Made by a program: the position numbers and the translations under genes. Shown in pieces: positions 54,179-63,215 of a DNA stretch of 64,000 bases. Position 1 is the first letter of the stretch; every line of letters starts with the position of its first letter. Source of the DNA: Spirosoma sp. SC4-14 (GTDB taxonomy: Bacteria; Bacteroidota; Bacteroidia; Cytophagales; Spirosomataceae); contig NZ_CP147518.1 in NCBI RefSeq assembly GCF_037201965.1, forward strand, positions 1,301,001 through 1,365,000, in the 5' to 3' direction. A model generated the notes under the pieces. The model had not been told where the DNA came from. It worked only from the letters and a program-made list of their open reading frames with translations, and searched no databases.

Positions 54179-57100
54179 TTATTTTGCCCGCCAGAACCGA
54201 CGCAGATCGAGCGTATGCGGATAATCCTGGTTGACCAGTTCCAAAGGAGTATCGACCCGAAGGTCTTTCTTATGCTCGGCTACAAATCGGGAGATGGTTG
54301 GGGAGAATTTTACCGGCACCGGAATCGCATCTGTTTGCGAAGGTGTATGCCCAAAGCCCCAGAACCGGCTGATTCGGCGCGATTCGGCTTCGTAACTGTT
54401 GATTGGATACGTATCGAAGCTGCGCCCGCCCGGATGCGACACAAAATACGTACAGCCACCCAATACCCGGTTGTTCCAGGTGTCGATAATATCCAGTATC
54501 AGCGGTGCATCGACACCAATGGTGGGGTGCAATGCCGAGGGCGGATTCCAGGCTTTGTAGCGGATGCCTGCCACATATTCGCCCTTGATGCCCGTACTGC
54601 GCAGCGGAACCCGGCAGCCGTTACACAGCAAAATGTGTCGGCCATCCACAAAGCCGCTTACTTTTACCTGTAAACGTTCCAGCGACGAATCGACGAAACG
54701 GGCGGTTCCGGCGTTCGACAGCTCTTCGCCCAGCACGTGCCAGGGCTCAATGCCCAGCCGCAATTGCATCTGAATATTATCTACCGTGATGGTGCCGTGA
54801 TGTGGAAAACGGAACTCGAAAAATGGATCGAACCACGATATATCGAACGGATAACCGGCTGCTTTCAAATCGGTGACCACATCAACCATATCGAGGTAAA
54901 CAAAATGCGGCAACAGAAACTGATCGTGGAGTTCGGTGCCCCAGCGGATGAGTTTTTTCTTGTAAGGCTGTTTCCAGAACATAGATACCAGCGCCCGCAC
55001 CAGCAGCGTTTGAACCAGGTTCATGTGTTTATGCGGAGGCATATCGAACGCCCGAAATTCCAGAATGCCGAGCCTGCCCGTCGACGAATCGGGTGAATAC
55101 AGCTTGTCGATACAGAACTCCGTTCGGTGCGTATTGCCGGTAATATCGACCAGCAGATTCCGGAAAATCCGGTCGACCATCCAGAACGGTACTTCCCGGT
55201 CTTCAGGAATCTGATCGAACGCAATTTCAACCTCATACAAACGCTCGTCGCGGCCTTCGTCGATGCGGGGTGCCTGACTGGTAGGGCCAATAAATGGCCC
55301 GGCAAACAAATAGCTAAGCGCCGGATGGTGTTGCCAATATGTGATCAGGCTTCGCAATAAGTCGGGCCGTCGGAGTATGGGGCTATCGGCGGGTTTGGCA
55401 CCACCAATGGTCACGTGGTTACCTCCGCCCGTTCCCGTATGCCGACCATCGACCATGAATTTTTCGGTGCCCAGTCGCGCTAAAAACGCTTCTTCATAGA
55501 GGGCTGTTGTATTGTCGACCAGTTCCTGCCAGGAAGCAGCCGGATGCACATTTACTTCAATTACACCCGGATCGGGCGACACCACCAATTTCTGGATACG
55601 ATAGTCGGAAGGGGGTGTATAGCCTTCTACCCGAATTGGCATCTGGAGCGTTTCGGCGGTAGCTTCCAGCGACGCGATTAAATCCAGATAGTGTTCCAGA
55701 TAATCGACTGGAGGCAGAAAAACATAGATAATACCATCGCGGGCTTCCAGGCTAATGGCTGTTCGGATCGTATCGACCTCAAATAAAGGTGTCTTCTCGG
55801 TTGTGGCCTTTTCGGCCGGTTTCTCGTCGGCTTTGGGTTTTGGCTCCTGCCCAACGGGGGCTCTGTAGGGCGATGTTTCGCTACCATAGCGGCTTTCGAC
55901 AACCGACTGGTAGGAACCCAGAACGGGTAGCTCTTCGAACAGACTTCGCTCAACGGGCTGTTTTCGGCGATTTTTTGTGACGTGGGGTAACGAAGAGAGT
56001 GGAAGCCGCAAACCAATTGGCGAATTGCCTGGTACAAGAAAACAGCTTTTTCGGCGGAATTCCCAGACGCAGCTTACCCACGAATTAGTGTTGCTATCCC
56101 ATTCTACCGGCAGTACAAAACCGGCCGGATTATTGAGGCCCTTTTCCAGAATACTGGCCAGCGTCCGGCGCTCAATGGAGTCGCTCAGATCAATGTCCAG
56201 TGGATCGAGATTAACGGGAATCTTGTTTTCTTCCAGCGCCCAGTAAATAGGATCTTCGTAGGCTGGAGTGATATTATTGACACTAAGTCCCAGGCATCGG
56301 GCTAATTCGTTAATAAAAGTTTCGGCTTCTCTGAACGTAAATGAAGTTTGCGCTTCTTTGGCAATGAGATCGTCGTTTTTCCAGATGGGTAGCCCATCTT
56401 TGCGCCAGTATAACCCATATTGCCATCGGGGAAAGGGTTCGCCAGGATACCATTTCCCCTGTCCGAAGTGGAGCAGGCCACCGTGCGCAAACCGATTTTT
56501 GAGCCGCAAAGCCAGATCGTAGGAGAGTTTGCGTTTTAGGGGGCCATCGGCAGCCGAATTCCACTCGGGCGATTCGTTATCATCAATGGAAACAAATGTA
56601 GGTTCGCCCCCCATTGTCATCCGCACATCGCCCGCCTGTAAATCTTTTTCGACATCATCACCTACTTTCAGAATCTGTTGCCACTGATCTTCGGTATAGG
56701 GCTTGGTAACGCGCGGATCTTCGAAAATTCGAAAAACCTGGTTTTCATACGCAAACGTTACTTCGCATACATCTGTAGCGCCCGTAACGGGAGCCGCACT
56801 TTTGTAGTGGGGAGTGCAGCAGAGCGGAATATGCCCTTCTCCGGCAAACAAACCCGATGTCGGATCGAGGCCAATCCAGCCCGCTCCCGGAATATAGGCT
56901 TCGGCCCAGGCGTGTAAGTCGGTAAAATCAGCTTCGGGTCCCGACGGCCCATCCAGCGACTTGACGTCGGCGGTGAGTTGAACCAGATAACCCGATACAA
57001 AGCGGGAAGCAATGCCTAAATGCCGCAGAATCTGCACCAGCAACCAGGCCGAATCGCGGCAGGAACCGCTTCGTATGGTCAGCGATTCTTCGCACGATTG

Positions 57101-57601
57101 CACTCCTGGCTCCATTCTGATGTTATAGGCAAGCGTCTGATTTAGCCGTTGGTTAAGATGAACCAGATAATCGACCGTTGGTGTAGCTTCGGCAATGGTG
57201 TTCTGCACGAGCCATTCGTTAAGTAACGGGCCGTTCTCTTTGATTTCCAGGTAGGGCGTTAGCTCTGTTTGCAGGTGTTCGTCGTAGCGGAAAGGAACCG
57301 TTTCGGCATATTCTTCAATGAAGAAATCGAACGGGTTAATAACCTCCATCCGGGCTAATACTTCTACCTCGATCCGTAATTCCTTCGTTTTTTCGGGAAA
57401 TACAACCCGGGCCTGGTAGTTGCCAAACGGATCTTGCTGCCAGTTTATAAAATGATTTTGGGGGAAGATTTTAAACGAATAACTCTCTATGGCTGTGCGT
57501 GAGTGAGGAGCCGGACGAAGACGAAACACATGAGGAGAAAGCCCAACCAGACGATCAAATTTGTAGGTTGTTTTATGGGAAATTGCAACTTTAATAGCCA
57601 T
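54179..57601 (-). CDS. Large transglutaminase-DUF2126 protein
   Basis: A 1140-aa protein. The N-terminal ~290 residues are a transglutaminase-like protein with beta domain (ISHKTTYKFDRLVGLSPHVFRLRPAP) and core (RSGSCRDSAWLLVQILRHLG with Cys, DLHAWAEAYIPGAGWIGLDPTS with His/Asp). The rest is DUF2126: RMTMGGEPTFVSIDD, LHFGQGKWYPGEPFPRW, DGRHTGTGGGNHVTIGG, LEFRAFDMPPHKHMN and GGCTYFVSHPGGRSFD. It is the first gene of the three-gene minus-strand operon. Likely cytosolic, no signal peptide. Function in the cluster is predicted only. Confidence 0.9.
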   Translation of the reverse strand: MAIKVAISHKTTYKFDRLVGLSPHVFRLRPAPHSRTAIESYSFKIFPQNHFINWQQDPFGNYQARVVFPEKTKELRIEVEVLARMEVINPFDFFIEEYAETVPFRYDEHLQTELTPYLEIKENGPLLNEWLVQNTIAEATPTVDYLVHLNQRLNQTLAYNIRMEPGVQSCEESLTIRSGSCRDSAWLLVQILRHLGIASRFVSGYLVQLTADVKSLDGPSGPEADFTDLHAWAEAYIPGAGWIGLDPTSGLFAGEGHIPLCCTPHYKSAAPVTGATDVCEVTFAYENQVFRIFEDPRVTKPYTEDQWQQILKVGDDVEKDLQAGDVRMTMGGEPTFVSIDDNESPEWNSAADGPLKRKLSYDLALRLKNRFAHGGLLHFGQGKWYPGEPFPRWQYGLYWRKDGLPIWKNDDLIAKEAQTSFTFREAETFINELARCLGLSVNNITPAYEDPIYWALEENKIPVNLDPLDIDLSDSIERRTLASILEKGLNNPAGFVLPVEWDSNTNSWVSCVWEFRRKSCFLVPGNSPIGLRLPLSSLPHVTKNRRKQPVERSLFEELPVLGSYQSVVESRYGSETSPYRAPVGQEPKPKADEKPAEKATTEKTPLFEVDTIRTAISLEARDGIIYVFLPPVDYLEHYLDLIASLEATAETLQMPIRVEGYTPPSDYRIQKLVVSPDPGVIEVNVHPAASWQELVDNTTALYEEAFLARLGTEKFMVDGRHTGTGGGNHVTIGGAKPADSPILRRPDLLRSLITYWQHHPALSYLFAGPFIGPTSQAPRIDEGRDERLYEVEIAFDQIPEDREVPFWMVDRIFRNLLVDITGNTHRTEFCIDKLYSPDSSTGRLGILEFRAFDMPPHKHMNLVQTLLVRALVSMFWKQPYKKKLIRWGTELHDQFLLPHFVYLDMVDVVTDLKAAGYPFDISWFDPFFEFRFPHHGTITVDNIQMQLRLGIEPWHVLGEELSNAGTARFVDSSLERLQVKVSGFVDGRHILLCNGCRVPLRSTGIKGEYVAGIRYKAWNPPSALHPTIGVDAPLILDIIDTWNNRVLGGCTYFVSHPGGRSFDTYPINSYEAESRRISRFWGFGHTPSQTDAIPVPVKFSPTISRFVAEHKKDLRVDTPLELVNQDYPHTLDLRRFWRAK

Positions 57602-57933
57602 ACTGAAGAGTGATACGGAAGGACCTTTTATGAAAGGAGATTAGCAGGTTAAAGTTATCTCTATATTGTATTTTGCCAACTTTTTTTGGGTTTTTATTGG
57701 ATTAAGTAAAATATTATTTGTTATAATGCAATTGTTGCAGCATGTGGGCTTTCGGCTGGAGATTGTATTGAAATGGATAATATTTATAGGAATAGTAGAA
57801 TAAAGCACTACCGCGGTAGGGAAGTTGCAGACCCCTGGTGTCTCCAGATTATAAAACTTACAGAAGCTGTGCTAACAACTTGCTGATGGGGTGGTTATAG
57901 ATAAGCTTACTAATGTTACGAAGAACTAAACTA
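57602..57933. other. 332-bp divergent intergenic region
   Basis: This AT-rich region separates the DUF2126 gene (minus) and metallopeptidase gene (plus). It should contain both promoters. I saw near matches to TAnnTTTG but none exact, and no gene or RNA. Confidence 0.5.
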
Positions 57934-59034
57934 ATGAATATATATCCGTGTCAGTGCGGGAATACGCTGCATTTTGAGAATTCATCCTGTGTCAATTGCC
58001 ATCGGGAAGTAGGTTGGTGCCCGTCGTGCGAGGGTATCCGATCGCTTAATCCGCTCGATGAACATACCTATAGCTGCGGCAATTGCCAGGCAACCTTAAC
58101 AAAATGCGCCAACTATCGAGACTATCAGGTCTGTAATCGTTGTGTTGTGGTAACTACAACCTGGCAGCAGGCCGACGCATATTGCGACTGCTGTAGTCTG
58201 AATCGTATTGTGCCCGATATGTCGGTACCGGGTAATCAGGAGAAATGGTATAAACTTGAAGCAGCAAAACGACGTCTTCTTTATACCCTGGATATTCTTG
58301 GGCTACCCTACGGATCGGTCTATTCCGGTTTTTCGTTACCCCTGATTTTTGATTTCAAAGGCGATGTAGTGCTAACTACGCAGGCCGGAACCGACGCTAT
58401 CATTGCCGAAAAAGTGTTCACTGGCCATGCCGATGGCACCATTACGATCAATATTGAAGAGGCCGACCCGGTGGAGCGGGAAAAACTTCGGGTCGATTTT
58501 GGCGAATCGCACCGTACGCTGATCGGGCATTTTCATCATGAGATCGGGCATTATTACTGGCAGTTGTTGGTTCAGTATCGTTGCGAAGAAGAATGTAAAG
58601 CCGTATTTGGCGATCATACGGCTGTCGATTACGTAATAGCCATGAATCAGTATTATCAGCAGGGACCTAAACCCGACTGGGCGCTCAGGTACATCAGTGC
58701 TTACGCCAGTATGCACCCGTGGGAAGATTTTGCCGAAACATTTAGGGCCTATCTGGAAATGATTACTATTCTGGATACTGCCGAGAATGTGAACCTATTG
58801 CTCGAAGAAGAGGAATCGGTTGATTTTCGGGGAACCCCCTTCGATAAACTACTGCTTAACTATGAGCAACTAGGCATAAAACTTAACGAAATGAACCGCA
58901 CAATGGGATTGCTGGATGTGGTTCCCGAAGTGTTCAATGCGGCCATTGTTCAAAAAATGAAATTCATCCATAAGCTGGTGAAACAAGGCCGATCGATGAA
59001 AAAAGAAGTGAAGCGGGCAACGGTGCTGGCATAA
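57934..59034 (+). CDS. Zinc-ribbon metallopeptidase (HEIGH type)
   Basis: A 366-aa protein from ATG 57934 (an ATG at 57913 would add seven residues; the conserved part begins IYPCQCGNTLHFENSSC). The N-terminus holds a Cys-rich multi-zinc-ribbon region (about 1-95, many CxxC pairs). The peptidase part has HFHHEIGHYYWQLL (HExxH with following His) and HPWEDFAETFRAYLEMI, which matches the putative zinc-binding metallopeptidase family (Peptidase_Mx). It is divergent to the transglutaminase/ATP-grasp cluster and may be part of that system. No signal peptide. Confidence 0.85.
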   Translation: MNIYPCQCGNTLHFENSSCVNCHREVGWCPSCEGIRSLNPLDEHTYSCGNCQATLTKCANYRDYQVCNRCVVVTTTWQQADAYCDCCSLNRIVPDMSVPGNQEKWYKLEAAKRRLLYTLDILGLPYGSVYSGFSLPLIFDFKGDVVLTTQAGTDAIIAEKVFTGHADGTITINIEEADPVEREKLRVDFGESHRTLIGHFHHEIGHYYWQLLVQYRCEEECKAVFGDHTAVDYVIAMNQYYQQGPKPDWALRYISAYASMHPWEDFAETFRAYLEMITILDTAENVNLLLEEEESVDFRGTPFDKLLLNYEQLGIKLNEMNRTMGLLDVVPEVFNAAIVQKMKFIHKLVKQGRSMKKEVKRATVLA

Positions 59035-59138
59035 ATACGTGACCGTAGGGCGCGTTAGCCAGTGACGAATAACCAAATCCCCCAACGGCACGTCTTCAGG
59101 ATATGCCATTGGGGGATTTGATTTGGGAGTAAAAACAC

Positions 59139-60575
59139 TTAATCGACCGTGCTCAGCTTTACCGTATTGGTCCGACGGCTTTGCGTAAGCGGCATACTGA
59201 GTGTATTGATAAAAATATCGCCAGAGGCCAGTTTGCCCTGACCAATCAGCGTTTGTTTAATACCCTCTACCGTCTGATCGACATTCAGATCGTGGTTTGG
59301 TTCATAAGGCATTACCTGAACCCCCCAATACAGACCTAAGGTGTTCCGGAGCCGGGCATCATTACAGAAGACAAACAAATCGGCTTTGGGCCGGTGGTGC
59401 GAGAGCCGCACGGCCGTATAGCCCGAATTTGTAATGCCAATAACGGCCTTCGCTTTTGTGTCGCGTGCCAGCCGGCAGGCGCTCATCACCACGTTGTCGT
59501 TAATGACATTTTCGCTCGGATGTTCATTCACATAAGCATGGTAGCGATAATAAATTGTGTCGCTGGTGGCTTCGACCTGCCGAATGGTATTGGCCATACT
59601 TTCGACGGCCAGAATTGGGTATTTGCCCGACGCCGTTTCGGCACTCAGCATTACGGCATCGGCACCATCCAACACCGAGTTGGCAATATCGTTGATTTCG
59701 GCGCGGGTTGGGCGAGGAGCGTCGATCATGCTTTCGAGCATCTGGGTAGCCACAATAACCGGCTTGGCGGCTTTGTTACACTTCTCAACCAGCATTTTCT
59801 GAATCATCGGTACTTGCTCGGCCGGTAATTCAACGCCCAGGTCGCCACGGGCAACCATCAGACCATCGGTCGCTTCAATAATGGCGTCGATGTTCTGGAT
59901 CGCTTCCGGTTTTTCAATTTTGGCAATAACACGGCTACTCTTGCCTTGTGCTTTAATGTATTCTTTGATTTCAATAATTTCTGAAGCTTCACGGACAAAC
60001 GAGAGCGCAATCCATTCGGCGTTGTGCTCCAGGCCAAACTTAAGATCTTCCCAGTCTTTTTCGGTAACAGCGGGCATCGACACTTTGGTGTTTGGCAGGT
60101 TCACTCCTTTTTTGGATTTCATCGGACCGCCATAAACGACTTCCGTCACCACATCGGTACCATCGGTACCAATCACACGAACTTCCAGTTTGCCATCGTC
60201 CATCAGGATGCGCTCCCCCGGATGAACGTCCTGATACATGCCTTTATAAGGTGTACTGACCCGTTCAGCCGTTCCAATGATGTCGTCGTTTGTAAATACG
60301 AGCTGGCTACCAGGAAGCAGCATGACGCCATCTTTATTTTCGACATTACCAATACGGATCTTAGGCCCTTGTAAATCCTGCAACACGCACAGATTCAGAT
60401 TGTATTCTGCATTGATCTCACGAATGCGATTTAATCGCTGAAGGTGGTCTTCGTGGGTACCGTGGGAGAAGTTGAGCCGGAATACGTTGACACCGGCTTT
60501 GGCTAATGCCAGCAATTGTTCTTTCGTTTCGGAAGCCGGGCCAATAGTGGCCACAATCTTGGTTTTCTTAGACAT
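59139..60575 (-). CDS. pyk: Pyruvate kinase
   Basis: A 478-aa protein from ATG 60575; the open frame extends upstream past the promoter box. KTKIVATIGPASETKEQL, VNVFRLNFSHGTHEDH, LQDLQGPKIRIG, VIAKIEKPEAIQNID (catalytic Lys region), DGLMVARGDLGVELP and TQMLESMIDAPRPTRAEINDIANSV are all present. It converts phosphoenolpyruvate and ADP to pyruvate and ATP in glycolysis. It is divergent from the transketolase gene. Confidence 0.97.
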   Translation of the reverse strand: MSKKTKIVATIGPASETKEQLLALAKAGVNVFRLNFSHGTHEDHLQRLNRIREINAEYNLNLCVLQDLQGPKIRIGNVENKDGVMLLPGSQLVFTNDDIIGTAERVSTPYKGMYQDVHPGERILMDDGKLEVRVIGTDGTDVVTEVVYGGPMKSKKGVNLPNTKVSMPAVTEKDWEDLKFGLEHNAEWIALSFVREASEIIEIKEYIKAQGKSSRVIAKIEKPEAIQNIDAIIEATDGLMVARGDLGVELPAEQVPMIQKMLVEKCNKAAKPVIVATQMLESMIDAPRPTRAEINDIANSVLDGADAVMLSAETASGKYPILAVESMANTIRQVEATSDTIYYRYHAYVNEHPSENVINDNVVMSACRLARDTKAKAVIGITNSGYTAVRLSHHRPKADLFVFCNDARLRNTLGLYWGVQVMPYEPNHDLNVDQTVEGIKQTLIGQGKLASGDIFINTLSMPLTQSRRTNTVKLSTVD

Positions 60576-60616
60576 GAGGTACGGGAAAATTGGGCAAAAA
60601 TGGCCAAAAGCCGGTG

Positions 60617-60624
60617 CAAAAATA
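60617..60624 (-). promoter_or_regulatory. Candidate -7 box of pyk
   Basis: Minus strand TATTTTTG fits TAnnTTTG and lies about 42 nt before the pyk ATG. No well-spaced TTG was found. Confidence 0.45.
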
Positions 60625-60933
60625 ACCGGTAGGTACAATAAACAGTTGACTTAATCGAAATTTTACGGATATAACGAAAACCAACGGGCTTTAAAACTAA
60701 CAAACTCCATAAAAACAAGCCCGCTGAAACGGCCTCAGGCATGAATTGGGTAAGTAATTGCCGGTTCAAAAAAATAAGCGCGTCCGCAATCAGGAATCAA
60801 TAAGACCCTTGACTAACGCGCTATATGTATTCATTATGAACAATGCCCAACGCTTGCGAACCAGAGCGATTTTGCAGGAATTTTCTCTTTTTTCAATCTT
60901 CTTTCGATTTTGCGAGTTAGCTATTAGAAACCT

Positions 60934-60955
60934 GCTCTTACTGATGAGTAAGAGC
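60934..60955 (+). promoter_or_regulatory. Hairpin in the transketolase leader
   Basis: Arms 60934-60942 and 60947-60955 pair perfectly around a GATG loop, 35 nt before the transketolase ATG. No T tract follows, so it is not a typical terminator; it may shape the leader or be an operator. Confidence 0.4.
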
Positions 60956-60990
60956 TAAAAGCTATCTTTTCAACTTCGTTCAATTCCGCT

Positions 60991-63045
60991 ATGGCAAACA
61001 AGAACGTTGATCTTGACCAACTTAGCATCAATACCATCCGGCTACTGTCGGTCGATGCTGTTCAGAAAGCCAATTCTGGCCATCCGGGTTTGCCGCTGGG
61101 CGCTGCGCCCATGGCTTATGTGCTCTGGTCTCGTTTTTTGCGATTCAATCCTAAAGATCCTCAATGGCCCGACCGCGACCGATTTGTGCTGTCGGCAGGA
61201 CATGGGTCGGCACTGCTCTACAGTATGCTGCATTTGTATGGCTATGATTTGAGTCTCGACGATCTGAAAAACTTCCGGCAAATTCACTCCAGAACACCGG
61301 GCCACCCCGAGTCGAATCTGACGCCGGGTGTTGAGGTAACTACCGGGCCGTTAGGGCAGGGGTTTGCGAATGGGGTCGGTATGGCAATGGCAGAGGCCTT
61401 TCTGGCAGCTACCTATAACCGCGATGGGCATACGGTGGTTGATCATTACACGTATTCCATTGTCAGCGATGGCGATCTGATGGAAGGTATCGCATCAGAG
61501 GCTGCTTCGCTGGCTGGCCACCTGAAGCTAGGGAAGCTGATTTATCTCTACGACGATAATCTTATTTCGCTCGACGGCCCAACCAATCTGGCTTTTACGG
61601 AAGATCGGATGGCGCGTTTTGATGCCTATGGCTGGCATACACAACACGTTGCGGATGGCAATGATCTGGATGCCATTGAAGCGGCTATCCGGGCAGCACA
61701 GGCCGAAACCGACCGACCGTCGATTATTGCCGTTCGCACAATTATTGGCTATGGCAGTCCGCAGGAAGGCACCAGCAAAGTACACGGCAGTGCGCTGGGC
61801 GAAGAAAACGTTCGGAAAACCAAAGAGTTTTTTGGGTGGGACCCCAACAAAACCTTTTTTGTTCCTGAAGACGTGAAAGCCTATTTGCTCGAACCAGGCA
61901 AAAAAGGAGCTGATTTGCAAACCGATTGGCAAAACCGATTTGAAGATTATAAGGCACAGTTTCCGGCCGAAGCGGATCTGTTTAGCGTATCGTTTGCTGG
62001 TAAATTGCCCGAAGGCTGGGATGCAGATTTGCCGCAATTTAAGCCCGACGATGGACCACTGGCAACGCGACAGGCGTCGGGCAAAGCGCTAACGGCGCTG
62101 AAGCAACACGTGCCGTATTTGTTTGGGGGCTCGGCCGATCTGGCATCGTCGAACGAAATGCCAACCAAAGGTGATGTGAGTTTTCAGCCGGGGCATTATG
62201 GCAACTCGAACATCTGGTTTGGTGTACGTGAACACGCTATGGGGGCAGCCCTCAACGGTATGGCGCAGCACGGTGGCGTGCATCCTTACGGCGGCACCTT
62301 CCTGAACTTTTCCGATTATATGCGGGGAGCAATCCGGCTAACGGCGCTGGCCGAATCGGCGGTGACGTTTGTGTTTACGCACGACAGTATTGGTCTGGGA
62401 GAAGATGGCCCTACGCACCAGCCAATCGAGCAGTTTGTGTCCTTGCGAACTATTCCAAATAGTATTGTGATTCGACCGGCCGATGCCAACGAAACGGTTG
62501 AAGCCTGGCGAGTGGCTATGATGCAGCACAAAACGCCCGTTGCTCTGATTCTGTCTCGGCAGAAGTTACCGGTAATCGACCAGAGTAAATATGGGTCGGC
62601 TCGCGGATTGGAGAAAGGGGCTTATATTCTGAGTGACGCCGAAGGAACGCCCGAGCTGATCTTAATCGGTACTGGCTCGGAAGTATCGCTGGTGTTGGAC
62701 GCACAGGAGGAGTTAAAGAAACAGGGTATTCAGGCTCGGGTAGTTAGTATGCCTTCGTGGGAACTGTTTGAAAAGCAGGATCGGGCTTATCAGCATGAAG
62801 TGCTGCCACCAACCGTCCGTAAGCGACTGGCTGTAGAAGTGGGTTCGCCCATAGGCTGGCATAAATACGTGACCGACGAAGGAACGTCGCTGAGTATGAA
62901 TCGTTTCGGCTTGTCTGGTCCGGGCGAAGAAGTGATGGCCTATTTCGGCTTTACGGTTGAAAATGTCGTCAAAAAGGCATTGAGTGTACTTAAAGGCGAA
63001 CCCGAAGGCATGGAAGAAAAAGAAGTGTTATCGCATGAGAAGTAG
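60991..63045 (+). CDS. tkt: Transketolase
   Basis: A 684-aa single-chain transketolase of usual length. Thiamine-diphosphate and substrate motifs: [126 protein letters not shown] and SRQKLPV. It moves two-carbon units in the pentose phosphate pathway. Confidence 0.97.
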   Translation: MANKNVDLDQLSINTIRLLSVDAVQKANSGHPGLPLGAAPMAYVLWSRFLRFNPKDPQWPDRDRFVLSAGHGSALLYSMLHLYGYDLSLDDLKNFRQIHSRTPGHPESNLTPGVEVTTGPLGQGFANGVGMAMAEAFLAATYNRDGHTVVDHYTYSIVSDGDLMEGIASEAASLAGHLKLGKLIYLYDDNLISLDGPTNLAFTEDRMARFDAYGWHTQHVADGNDLDAIEAAIRAAQAETDRPSIIAVRTIIGYGSPQEGTSKVHGSALGEENVRKTKEFFGWDPNKTFFVPEDVKAYLLEPGKKGADLQTDWQNRFEDYKAQFPAEADLFSVSFAGKLPEGWDADLPQFKPDDGPLATRQASGKALTALKQHVPYLFGGSADLASSNEMPTKGDVSFQPGHYGNSNIWFGVREHAMGAALNGMAQHGGVHPYGGTFLNFSDYMRGAIRLTALAESAVTFVFTHDSIGLGEDGPTHQPIEQFVSLRTIPNSIVIRPADANETVEAWRVAMMQHKTPVALILSRQKLPVIDQSKYGSARGLEKGAYILSDAEGTPELILIGTGSEVSLVLDAQEELKKQGIQARVVSMPSWELFEKQDRAYQHEVLPPTVRKRLAVEVGSPIGWHKYVTDEGTSLSMNRFGLSGPGEEVMAYFGFTVENVVKKALSVLKGEPEGMEEKEVLSHEK

Positions 63046-63054
63046 TGTTAAGTT

Positions 63055-63130
63055 AGACCTAAAAGGTTTTAAAAACCTTTTAGGTCTGTTCTGATGCTCA
63101 TCCGCGATTGCATCGTGGACGAGCATCAGA
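63055..63130. repeat. Two adjacent inverted repeats after transketolase
   Basis: A 33-nt palindrome (arms 63055-63070 and 63072-63087, one central base) is followed by a second hairpin with exact 10-bp arms 63090-63099 and 63121-63130. Position fits transcript termination or 3'-end protection. Confidence 0.55.
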
Positions 63131-63159
63131 AAGTGGCTAATAACAATTGCCCAATAACA

Positions 63160-63195
63160 AAAAAGAGGTTAGCCCGCCTGGACTAACCTCTTTTT
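63160..63195. terminator. Bidirectional rho-independent terminator
   Basis: A 13-bp perfect stem (63160-63172 with 63183-63195) with an A tract on one side and a T tract on the other, placed between two converging genes. Confidence 0.8.
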
Positions 63196-63215
63196 AATGA
63201 GAACAAAAGACAGAA

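Larger units (their letters stand above)
60576..60990. other. 415-bp divergent region between pyk and transketolase
   Basis: The region holds the pyk promoter box (60617-60624) and a 9-bp hairpin in the likely transketolase leader (60934-60955). A short open frame at 60758-60958 shows no protein character. No RNA gene was recognised. Confidence 0.5.

Noticed and set aside
60758-60958. 66-aa frame upstream of transketolase
   Set aside because: No conserved features and it covers the transketolase leader hairpin.
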